The notes under the pieces: model-generated
Told to the model about the DNA's origin: nothing
Seen by the model: only the letters and a program-made list of their open reading frames with translations
The model's database searches: none
Made by a program: the position numbers and the translations under genes
DNA from: JBDRGC01 sp043818215
GTDB lineage: Bacteria; Chloroflexota; Anaerolineae; Anaerolineales; UBA11858
Length of the DNA: 20,955 bases
Direction: 5' to 3'
Assembly: GCA_043818215.1 (NCBI GenBank)
Contig: JBDRGC010000458.1
Span: 1 to 20,955 of the forward strand
In this document: piece after piece, positions 1-6,481 of the stretch
How positions within the stretch are numbered: position 1 is the first letter of the stretch
How the letters are laid out: every line of letters starts with the position of its first letter

Positions 1-54
1 AGTTCGCAGGAGTTACTGAGTGACACGTGTTACCCCACACCCCCACCCTTCCCC

Positions 55-131
55 CACGCCTCGCCGCCTCGCCGCCTCGCCGACTCGCCGCCTCGCTGAC
101 TCGCTGACTCGCCCACTCGCCCACTCGCCAC
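55..131. repeat. 8-bp tandem array (GCCTCGCC / GACTCGCC)
   Basis: About nine imperfect octamers, first of the form GCCTCGCC, then GACTCGCY and CACTCGCC. The array stops two bases before the ATG of the dipeptidase gene, so no Shine-Dalgarno sequence fits between array and start. The last 33 bases (98-130) are identical to 3115-3147 in the array before the first M16 gene. Confidence 0.9.
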
Positions 132-132
132 C

Positions 133-1218
133 ATGATCATCATAGACGCCCACCAAGATTTAGCCTGGAACATGCTCACCTTCGGACGCGATTACACCCT
201 GTCTGCGCACGAAACGCGCCACCGTGAACGCGGTACGGAAACCCCTATACACAATGACGATACTCTGCTGGGCTGGCCCGAATACCAACAGGGGCAGATA
301 GCGGTGATATTCGCGACATTGTTCGCGGCCCCAATTCGCCGAAAACTGGGTGATTGGGACACTCAGCATTATGTCGACGCCGCGCAAGCAGACATGCGCT
401 ACAGTGCCCAACTGGATGCTTACCATCGCTTGGTCGATGAGAACCCCGACAAATTCCGCCTGATTCGGACGCAGGTCGATTTGGGGGACCTGCTTTCACA
501 TTGGGAGCCGGCCAGCGACGATACGCACCCCGTGGGGCTACTCGTGCTCATGGAGGGCGCCGAGGGTGTGCGAACCCCCTCGGAATTGGAGGAATGGTGG
601 GTGCGTGGGGTGCGCATCATCGGCCCAGCCTGGGCGGGGACGCGCTTTTGCGGCGGCACCCGCGAGCCAGGCCCGCTCACCAAAGAAGGCTACGCCTTGC
701 TCGAGGGCATGGCAGACCTGGGGTTCACCCTGGATATCAGCCACATGGACGAGGCCGCGGTTTTGCAATCGCTGGATGAATACCCCGGCACAATTATTGC
801 TTCCCATGCCAATGCCGCCGCACTGCTCAAGGGATCGGGAAGCAACCGTCATCTCTCGAACCGGGTCATCCGCGGACTGATCGACCGGGATGGCGTCATA
901 GGCGTTGTGCCATATAATCGTTTCCTCGTCCCCGGCTGGACGCCGAGTGACGGACGCGAGCAAGTCACATTGCGCCACATTGCCACCCAGATCGATCATA
1001 ATTGCCAACTCGCCGGTGATGCCCGTCACGTTGGCATCGGCAGCGACTTCGACGGGGGATTTGGTTTGCAAAAAGCGCCAGCTGAAATCGATAGTATCGC
1101 TGATCTACAAAAATTAGCGCCGATTCTGGCCCAAAAAGGGTATGCTGAGATTGATATTGCAGCCATTTTGGGGCAGAATTGGTTTGAACTCTTGCAGAGC
1201 AATTTGCCAGAAGGGTAG
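133..1218 (+). CDS. Membrane dipeptidase family (peptidase M19)
   Basis: A 361-residue metallopeptidase of the renal dipeptidase / amidohydrolase superfamily, expected to cleave dipeptides, including those with D-residues, at a binuclear zinc centre. The family ligands are visible in order: H7 and D9 in the N-terminal DAHQD motif, E141 in LMEGAEG, H204 in ISHM, H225 in ASHAN and D305 in GIGSDFDGG. Length and motif spacing match soluble bacterial members. No signal peptide is seen, so the enzyme is probably cytoplasmic. The ATG at 133 is favoured because the HxD ligand pair must lie at the very N-terminus, as it does here. An octamer array abuts the start and leaves no ribosome binding site. 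The next gene starts five bases after the stop, suggesting co-transcription. Family assignment is secure; substrate is not known. Confidence 0.95.
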   Translation: MIIIDAHQDLAWNMLTFGRDYTLSAHETRHRERGTETPIHNDDTLLGWPEYQQGQIAVIFATLFAAPIRRKLGDWDTQHYVDAAQADMRYSAQLDAYHRLVDENPDKFRLIRTQVDLGDLLSHWEPASDDTHPVGLLVLMEGAEGVRTPSELEEWWVRGVRIIGPAWAGTRFCGGTREPGPLTKEGYALLEGMADLGFTLDISHMDEAAVLQSLDEYPGTIIASHANAAALLKGSGSNRHLSNRVIRGLIDRDGVIGVVPYNRFLVPGWTPSDGREQVTLRHIATQIDHNCQLAGDARHVGIGSDFDGGFGLQKAPAEIDSIADLQKLAPILAQKGYAEIDIAAILGQNWFELLQSNLPEG

Positions 1219-1223
1219 CGAGC

Positions 1224-1670
1224 ATGGCTCAGAATCCAACTCGGAATGGACGCCGGAACACTCGTATTGGCCTGATTATCACTGTTATCGGGTTCATCAT
1301 TTTTTTGATGGGTGCAGCCCCTGAATTATTCGGGTTGGATCGCAGCCCGGTAATTGGCTTTGTGCAAATTAGTGTCTTCTTGATCGGTTTAGCGGTGATC
1401 TGTATGGGGGGTTATATTGGCCTGACCTCACTGTGGAACGGGCGATCGAGAACCGTCGCCGCGGATATCGGTCTACGTCTGGTTGCCACAGGATACGTGA
1501 TTGCAGTAGTCTCCGGGATGGCTGACGTATTCGGATTTGGCTACCAGCCCTGGCCCCAGATTCCGGTCTTTGGACACTGGCAGGGCAGAGGCGTTGTCCT
1601 GGGAGAGGTTGTCATTGCCATAGGATTCTTGCTGCTATTGCCACCCCAGGCATCTGATAAAGAAGAGTGA
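1224..1670 (+). CDS. Small four-helix membrane protein, unknown function
   Basis: A 148-residue protein that I do not recognise. Four hydrophobic segments are visible at about residues 15-34, 46-68, 84-104 and 122-140. The N-terminus is short and basic (NGRRNTR) and the C-terminus short and acidic (DKEE). No catalytic or binding motif is evident. It starts five bases after the dipeptidase stop, with a GAAGGG stretch overlapping the end of that gene as a plausible ribosome binding site, so the two are likely in one operon. The coding frame is supported by codon composition typical of a membrane protein and by the tight spacing. Function is unassigned. Confidence 0.75.
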   Translation: MAQNPTRNGRRNTRIGLIITVIGFIIFLMGAAPELFGLDRSPVIGFVQISVFLIGLAVICMGGYIGLTSLWNGRSRTVAADIGLRLVATGYVIAVVSGMADVFGFGYQPWPQIPVFGHWQGRGVVLGEVVIAIGFLLLLPPQASDKEE

Positions 1671-1941
1671 AGGGAAGCAGGAAGCGGGAACCAGGAAATC
1701 AGTAAACCAGTAAACCAGGAAGCAGGAAACCAGGAAACCAGGAAACCAGGAAATCAGGAAACCAGGAAATCAGGAAATCAGGAAACCAGGAACCAGGAAA
1801 CCAGGAAGCAGGAAACCAGGAAGCAGGAAACCAGGAAGCAGGAAACCAGGAAGCAGGAAACCAGGAAGCAGGAAACCAGGAAGCAGGAAACCAGGAAACC
1901 AGGGAACCAGGGAACCAGGAACCAGGAAACCAGGAAGCAGG
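1671..1941. repeat. CCAGGAA / GCAGGAA tandem array (7- and 8-bp units)
   Basis: About 35 imperfect units with the core CAGGAA. In the centre (about 1790-1890) AACCAGG and AAGCAGG units alternate with total period 15. It begins directly at the stop of the membrane protein gene. The long minus-strand reading frame across it (SWFPA repeats) is an artefact of the 15-bp period and is not listed as a gene. Confidence 0.95.
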
Positions 1942-1969
1942 TTTAGGGTAGTGTAAATTCATCGCTGGT

Positions 1970-2074
1970 TTGTAGTGACGGCTTTTGCGAAGCATCCCGT
2001 GCGTAGCCTACCCACAGGGTGCGAAGGGGGCAGTCGTCTGCCAGCTGGAAAGGGCAACGAATAGCTCACTACAA
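1970..2074. repeat. Inverted-repeat element ended by TTGTAGTGA
   Basis: TTGTAGTGA at 1970-1978 pairs with TCACTACAA at 2066-2074, enclosing 87 bases. This resembles dispersed palindromic repeats of environmental genomes that carry GTAGTGACGGC ends. No coding signal is visible inside. Whether it is mobile cannot be told from one copy. Confidence 0.6.
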
Positions 2075-2103
2075 CCCCGGGTATATTTATGCCAGACAGC
2101 AGT

Positions 2104-2233
2104 CAATGTCATTAAGTTAAGGATTGGTGTCTGTCGGATCATCGCGCAGCATCCCCTTCAGGAGCAAAACAGAATTTCCTGCCATGCTCCAGGCGGATCC
2201 GTGATCCGCCGATGGCTTAACTTAATGACATTG
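2104..2233. mobile_element. 130-bp MITE with 18-bp perfect terminal inverted repeats and 10-bp target duplication
   Basis: The ends CAATGTCATTAAGTTAAG (2104-2121) and its exact reverse complement (2216-2233) form 18-bp perfect inverted repeats. The ten bases AGACAGCAGT occur immediately outside both ends, at 2094-2103 and 2234-2243, as expected of a target-site duplication. Inside are a GGCGGATC/GATCCGCC hairpin (2192-2210) and a GGAGCA/TGCTCC pair (2161-2190). There is no transposase frame, so it is non-autonomous. A 10-bp duplication would suit an IS4-type transposase; that family assignment is inference. It sits 45 bases before a gene start. Confidence 0.9.
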
Positions 2234-2278
2234 AGACAGCAGTAGCGTCCATTTCAATTTGTAATCAGGAGGCAAGAT

Positions 2279-3001
2279 ATGCCGAACACATCAGATTCCA
2301 ACAATTCAGTTTCCGATAACTCAGCTTCCTCTTCCGACCCAGAACCTTCGTGGACGGATTCCTTATCACCCGTTCTATGGCAAGGCAGAATAATGCCGGC
2401 GTTTTGGACTGTCGCCAGCGTGATTTCGATGAGTGTCAATGTGATTCTAATCGTTATCCTGGTCTTCCTGGGACGGCAGCTGTTCACACTAAAAAATCTA
2501 ATCACTGAACAACTGATCGGCGGGTTGTATTACAACTTCGTGCTCATGGATCAGGCCCATATCACTTCCGAGATTTTGGTGAGCGAGACGATTCAAGTGG
2601 TTGACACTATGCCCGTAGTGTTCGATTTACCGCTGGCTCAAAACACCACAGTGACTCTTACCCAAGACACGCCCATAAAAAATGCTACCATTATCCTCAA
2701 TAACCAACCCATTCCCCTCGACCTCACACTCCGCGCAGGGACGCCTCTCTATATTGGATTGAATCTTACAGTCCCCGTAAGCCAGACCATACCCGTAGTG
2801 CTCGACGTGCCGGTTGATCTGGTGGTCTCTGTAGACATCCCCCTCAGCGAGACGGAACTTCACAAGCCCTTTATCGGCTTGCAAGATGTACTCTCGCCGT
2901 ATTTCTGGCCGCTTTACAATGCAGACAATTCCTGGGAAGAAGTTCCCATCTGTCAGGGGTCGCTGGGCTTTATTTGTGACTGGCTGCTGATTACGGAGTA
3001 A
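2279..3001 (+). CDS. Single-pass membrane protein with extracytoplasmic domain, unknown function
   Basis: A 240-residue protein of unrecognised family. The first 30 residues are rich in Ser, Asn and Asp, as in a disordered cytoplasmic tail. One strong membrane helix lies at about 42-65, ending in the dibasic-flanked GRQLF. The rest is rich in Val, Thr and Pro with repeated short strands such as QVVDTMPVVFDLP, QTIPVVLDVP and VSVDIPLSE, suggesting a beta-rich domain outside the cell. Two Cys near the C-terminus (ICQGSLGFIC) could form a disulphide. The start is supported by AGGAGG at 2267-2272, seven bases before the ATG, one of the best ribosome binding sites in the window. It stands alone between repeat regions. 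A role in envelope structure is possible but unproven. Confidence 0.75.
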   Translation: MPNTSDSNNSVSDNSASSSDPEPSWTDSLSPVLWQGRIMPAFWTVASVISMSVNVILIVILVFLGRQLFTLKNLITEQLIGGLYYNFVLMDQAHITSEILVSETIQVVDTMPVVFDLPLAQNTTVTLTQDTPIKNATIILNNQPIPLDLTLRAGTPLYIGLNLTVPVSQTIPVVLDVPVDLVVSVDIPLSETELHKPFIGLQDVLSPYFWPLYNADNSWEEVPICQGSLGFICDWLLITE

Positions 3002-3003
3002 TT

Positions 3004-3157
3004 TGGTACATTGGTATTGGTATATTGGTATATTGGTATATTGGTATATTGGTACGTTGGTTCACCGACTCACCGACTCACCGACTCACCGATTCGCCGA
3101 CTCGCCGACTCGCCGACTCGCTGACTCGCCCACTCGCCCACTCGCCAACTCGCCCAT
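3004..3157. repeat. Two consecutive 8-bp arrays (ATTGGTAT, then ACTCACCG / ACTCGCCG)
   Basis: ATTGGTAT-type octamers run from the preceding stop codon to about 3060, followed at once by about eleven CACCGACT / CGCCGACT / CACTCGCC octamers to 3157. The second block shares a 33-base identical stretch (3115-3147) with the array before the dipeptidase gene (98-130). The frame of the M16 gene stays open through the array back to 3025, because three octamers equal eight codons. The array is probably untranslated here since a good start with spacing from GAGG lies after it. Confidence 0.92.
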
Positions 3158-3168
3158 CAGAGGTCCTC

Positions 3169-4473
3169 ATGCAAATCCCCATCACCAGACTAAATCTCTC
3201 CAACGGCATGCAAATCATGCTGAAGGAGATTCACACCGCCCCCATCATCAGCCATTGGGTCTGGTACCGGGTCGGCTCGCGGGACGAAATCCCCGGCGTC
3301 ACCGGCATCTCTCATTGGGTGGAACACATGCAATTTAAGGGCACGCCTCAGTTCCCCGCGGGGGTGCTCGATAAAGCTGTCTCCCGCGACGGAGGGGTGT
3401 GGAATGCCTTCACCTATTTCGATTGGACCACCTACTTCGAGACCATGCCCGCCGACAAGATCGATCTGGCACTTCGACTGGAAGCCGACCGCATGGTCAA
3501 CAGCGTTTTCGATCCCGACGAGGTGGCCTCCGAGCGCACGGTCATCATCTCGGAGCGCCAGGGCAGCGAAAATCAACCTCACTTCCAGTTGGGGGAGGCG
3601 GTGCAGGCCGCCGCTTTCCGGGTACACCCGTACCATCACGAGATCGTCGGCGATATGGCCGATCTGCACACCATGACCCGCGACGACCTCTTCAGCCATT
3701 ACAAGACATTTTACACTCCTAACAACGCCGTGCTGGTTGTCACCGGCGATTTCGAAACTGAAACCATGCTGGCCCGCCTCCGGGAGTCCTTCGAGCCTCT
3801 GCCTGCGGGGGATACGCCGCCCCGACTGACGCGCCTTGAACCGGAGTTGCGCGGTGAGCACCGCCTGACCGTGGAAGGCCCCGGAGAGACCACCTACATT
3901 CAGGCCTGTTATCGTTCTCCGGCGGCTTCCGACCCCGATTTCTTTCCCTTCCTCGTGCTCGACAGCCTGCTCTCCGGCCCCACAGGCCTCAACTTGTTTG
4001 GGGGTGGAATCTCCAACAAGACCTCCCGGCTGTATCTCAATTTGGTGGAAAGCGAGGTCGCCGTTGGTGTGAACGGCAGCCTCCCCGCGACCATCGATCC
4101 CTTCATCTACACCATCTCGATCACTGTTCACCCCGGGCGAGCCGCCGAAGATGCAATCATCGCCCTGGACGAGGAAATCCGCCACATTCAAGACCAGCCG
4201 CCCAGCGCAGACGAAGTCGCCCGGGCCGTCAAGCAAGCCCGTGCCCTGTTTGCCTACGGCAGCGAAAGCATCACCAACCAGGCATTTTGGCTGGGCTTCA
4301 CCGAAATGTTCGCCTCTTACGAGTGGTTCACCAAATATCTGGACAACCTGGCCGCCGTCACCCCCGATGACGTGCAGCGCATCGCCCAAACCTACCTGCG
4401 CCCAAAAAATCGAGTACTGGGTACATACCTTCCCACGGGCAATAACGGGATAAACGCCGAGGTGACAGCATGA
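3169..4473 (+). CDS. M16 family zinc metallopeptidase, active subunit
   Basis: A 434-residue pitrilysin/insulinase-type peptidase. The inverted zinc motif HxxEH is seen as HWVEH at residues 49-53. The third ligand is E129 in ISERQGSEN, which fits the family's HxxEHx(74-76)E spacing. The usual N-terminal strand LSNGMQIMLKE precedes it. I chose the ATG at 3169 rather than upstream in-frame starts because everything before it is octamer repeat and GAGG lies just upstream, while residues from 3169 match the family start. No signal peptide is seen. It overlaps the next gene by ATGA, so the two M16 proteins are translationally coupled and probably form a heterodimer of active and inactive subunits, as in other bacterial M16B pairs. 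Substrates are likely peptides; exact role unknown. Confidence 0.94.
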   Translation: MQIPITRLNLSNGMQIMLKEIHTAPIISHWVWYRVGSRDEIPGVTGISHWVEHMQFKGTPQFPAGVLDKAVSRDGGVWNAFTYFDWTTYFETMPADKIDLALRLEADRMVNSVFDPDEVASERTVIISERQGSENQPHFQLGEAVQAAAFRVHPYHHEIVGDMADLHTMTRDDLFSHYKTFYTPNNAVLVVTGDFETETMLARLRESFEPLPAGDTPPRLTRLEPELRGEHRLTVEGPGETTYIQACYRSPAASDPDFFPFLVLDSLLSGPTGLNLFGGGISNKTSRLYLNLVESEVAVGVNGSLPATIDPFIYTISITVHPGRAAEDAIIALDEEIRHIQDQPPSADEVARAVKQARALFAYGSESITNQAFWLGFTEMFASYEWFTKYLDNLAAVTPDDVQRIAQTYLRPKNRVLGTYLPTGNNGINAEVTA

Positions 4474-5897
4474 GACAGTTTTCAGTGTTCAGTGATCAGT
4501 ATTCAGTATTCAGTATTCAGTATTCAGTATTCAGTCCCGTTACACGTTTCACGTTTCACGCTCCCCGTTACACGAGATTCCCCAATCTCCAATCTCCAAT
4601 CCCCAATCCTCAATCTCCAATCCCCAATCTCCAATCTCCGTCTTCAATCCCCGGCCCCGACGACATCACCCGCACCGAACTCCCCAACGGCATCACCGTG
4701 CTGGCACGCGCCAATTTCAACAGTCCCTCTGTGATGGTGAGTGGATACCTGAGTATTGGCGGCCTCTTCGACCCCGATGAAAAACTGGGCCTCTCCGATT
4801 TCACCGCCGCAGCCCTGATGCGAGGCACAGCCCGGCGGGATTTTCAATCCATTTACGATGCTCTGGAATCCGCGGGAGCCAGCCTGGGCTTTAATAGCGC
4901 TACCCACACCACCAGTTTTGGAGGCCAAGCCCTCTGTGAAGATTTACCTCTTCTGATGGAACTCCTGGCCGAGGCCCTGCGAGAACCGAGTTTCCCCGGT
5001 CAGCAGGTGGCTCGTCTGCGGGCACAGTTGCTCACCGGGTTAGCCATCCGCTCTCAGGATACCCGCGAGATGGCGTCCCTGGCTTTCGACCAAATGATTT
5101 ATAAAGACCATCCCTACAGCCGTCCCGAAGATGGTTATCCCGAGACGGTGCAGAATATCTCCCGCGAAGACTTGGTATCCTTTCACAAATCACACTACGG
5201 GCCGCGCGGCATGGTGATTGCAGTGGTCGGCGCGGTGGCCCCCGGGGAAGCAGTTCGGCAGGTGGCGGAGGCCCTCGGGGATTGGGAAAACCCCGCTCAA
5301 CCCGCCCCTCCCGAACTCCCGTCCGTCACCCCTTTGCTTGATATACTCACCCAACGGGTTGAGATTCCCGGCAAAATACAGTCCGATATTGTGATGGGCG
5401 TTGCCGGCCCGCCGCGCCGTTCCTCCGATTTCTTCGCCGCCGCCCTGGGAAACAGCGTCCTGGGGCAATTCGGCATGATGGGCCGGATTGGCGAGTCTGT
5501 GCGAGAGCGTGCCGGGTTGGCGTATTATGCCTACAGCGGCGTGAGCGGCGGCCTGGGGCCGGGACCGTGGAGCGTGGCCGCGGGAGTCAACCCGGACAAC
5601 ATCGAGCAGGCTATCGAGTTGATCCGTGAGGAGATCCGCCGCTTTGTGACCGAGCCGGTGACCGCCGAAGAATTGTGCGACAGTCAGTCCAGCTTCGTTG
5701 GGCGGCTGCCCCTGGCCCTGGAGTCGAATGCCGGGGTAGCGGGCGCCCTGCTCAACCTGGAGCGCTACGACCTGGGGCTAGACTACTACCAGCGTTACGC
5801 CGATTTAGTCCGTGCCGTGACAATTGAAGATGTGTTAGCAACAGCGCAGAAATATTTAGACCCGGATAAACTGGCGATAGCGGTCGCAGGGCCGTAG
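4470..5897 (+). CDS. M16 family peptidase-like, catalytically inactive partner, with repeat-encoded N-terminus
   Basis: 475 residues. From about residue 67 (ITRTELPNGITVLARANF) the protein is a typical M16 domain pair. The HxxEH position reads LSDFT, so no zinc site; a partner role is expected. The C-terminal half keeps the SVRERAGLAYYAYSG motif with the Arg and Tyr residues typical of inactive M16B subunits. The ATG overlaps the upstream stop (ATGA) and has GAGGTG seven bases before it. No in-frame ATG, GTG or TTG occurs between codon 6 and the domain, so residues about 4-61 (periodic peptides such as QYSVFSI and NLQSPIP) are apparently translated from three successive 7-bp arrays. Gain or loss of one unit would break the frame. 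Low-complexity N-terminal sequence is otherwise foreign to the family. Confidence 0.9.
   Translation: MRQFSVFSDQYSVFSIQYSVFSPVTRFTFHAPRYTRFPNLQSPIPNPQSPIPNLQSPSSIPGPDDITRTELPNGITVLARANFNSPSVMVSGYLSIGGLFDPDEKLGLSDFTAAALMRGTARRDFQSIYDALESAGASLGFNSATHTTSFGGQALCEDLPLLMELLAEALREPSFPGQQVARLRAQLLTGLAIRSQDTREMASLAFDQMIYKDHPYSRPEDGYPETVQNISREDLVSFHKSHYGPRGMVIAVVGAVAPGEAVRQVAEALGDWENPAQPAPPELPSVTPLLDILTQRVEIPGKIQSDIVMGVAGPPRRSSDFFAAALGNSVLGQFGMMGRIGESVRERAGLAYYAYSGVSGGLGPGPWSVAAGVNPDNIEQAIELIREEIRRFVTEPVTAEELCDSQSSFVGRLPLALESNAGVAGALLNLERYDLGLDYYQRYADLVRAVTIEDVLATAQKYLDPDKLAIAVAGP
4481..4639. repeat. Three successive 7-bp arrays inside a coding region
   Basis: TTCAGTA/TTCAGTG units occupy 4481-4535 (about eight). 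TTACACG/TTTCACG units occupy 4540-4574 (five, one degenerate). AATCTCC/AATCCCC units occupy 4584-4639 (eight). They lie within the second M16 gene. Since 21 bases equal seven codons, the encoded peptide has a seven-residue period. Confidence 0.95.
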
Positions 5898-5904
5898 CTA
5901 AACT

Positions 5905-5988
5905 TGCCACCTGCCACCTACCACCTGCCACCTACCACCTGCCACCTACCACCTACCACCTGCCACCTGCCACCTGCCACTTGCTACT
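5905..5988. repeat. CACCTGC / CACCTAC 7-bp array
   Basis: About twelve heptamers CACCTGC or CACCTAC, degenerating to CACTTGC and TACTTGC at the right end. It fills the gap between the second M16 gene and acpS and ends eight bases before the acpS ATG. Confidence 0.95.
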
Positions 5989-5995
5989 TGCAAAC

Positions 5996-6364
5996 ATGAA
6001 ATTATCCACCGGTGTTGACTTAATCGAAATCGACCGCATTCAGCGCGCCATCGAACGTCACGGAAAGATCTTCCTGGAACGGATCTACACGCCCAAAGAA
6101 ATTGCCCAATTTGGCAAAAGCATCGAATCCCTGGCGGTGCGTTTTGCGGCCAAAGAGGCCGTCAGCAAGGCCCTAGGCAGCGGCATTGGAGATGTGAGTT
6201 GGCGAGAGATCGAAATCCTGCGCGATGAGATGGACGCTCCTGTACTACAACTCCACGGTCAGGCTCACCTCCGTGCTGATCTGCTGGGTCTGCACACCTG
6301 GTCTGTCAGCCTGAGTCACACCGAAACCCACGCTATCGCGATGGCTGTGGCGGTTGGTGAATAG
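5996..6364 (+). CDS. acpS: Holo-[acyl-carrier-protein] synthase
   Basis: 122 residues, the usual AcpS length. It transfers 4'-phosphopantetheine from CoA to the serine of apo-ACP, an essential step for fatty acid synthesis, in the cytoplasm. Motifs: GVDLIEIDRI with Mg-binding D8, ERIYTPKE, FAAKEAVSKALG with K53 and E54, and the C-terminal SVSLSHTETHAIAMA strand pair. I placed the start at the ATG at 5996 because MKLSTGVDLIEI aligns with the family start; a TTG at 5981 would only add repeat-derived residues. No Shine-Dalgarno is present, since the heptamer array runs up to the start. It is separated from its neighbours by arrays, so operon membership is uncertain. Confidence 0.96.
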   Translation: MKLSTGVDLIEIDRIQRAIERHGKIFLERIYTPKEIAQFGKSIESLAVRFAAKEAVSKALGSGIGDVSWREIEILRDEMDAPVLQLHGQAHLRADLLGLHTWSVSLSHTETHAIAMAVAVGE

Positions 6365-6464
6365 AGATTGGAGATTGGAGATTGGAGATTAGAGATTGGG
6401 GATTGAAGCAATCTCCAGTCTCCAGTCTCCAATCTCCAGTCTCCAATCTCCAGTCTCCAGTCTC
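6364..6464. repeat. Two opposed 7-bp arrays forming a long hairpin
   Basis: Six GAGATTG-type heptamers (6364-6407) are followed after one to three bases by about eight CAATCTC / CAGTCTC heptamers (6409-6464), their approximate reverse complement. The transcript could fold into a long hairpin of roughly 40 bp with G-U pairs. It starts at the acpS stop codon and ends just before the ribosome binding site of the acylase gene. Confidence 0.92.
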
Positions 6465-6481
6465 AAAAAAAGGAGTCCCCC

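Noticed and set aside
1671..1941. CRISPR array
   Set aside because: Units are 7-8 bp without spacers of unique sequence, and no cas gene is nearby. The same applies to the other arrays.
1699..1995. Minus-strand frame encoding repeated SWFPA peptides
   Set aside because: It is generated entirely by the 15-bp period of the CCAGGAA array, has no ribosome binding site and no family resemblance.
3025..3168. N-terminal extension of the first M16 gene through the octamer array
   Set aside because: A better start at 3169 with GAGG upstream gives a normal family N-terminus; the open frame follows from the 24-bp period of three octamers.
3190..4389. Long minus-strand frame opposite the first M16 gene
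   Set aside because: A shadow of the GC-rich codon pattern of the M16 gene, whose motifs are unmistakable; no family resemblance of its own.
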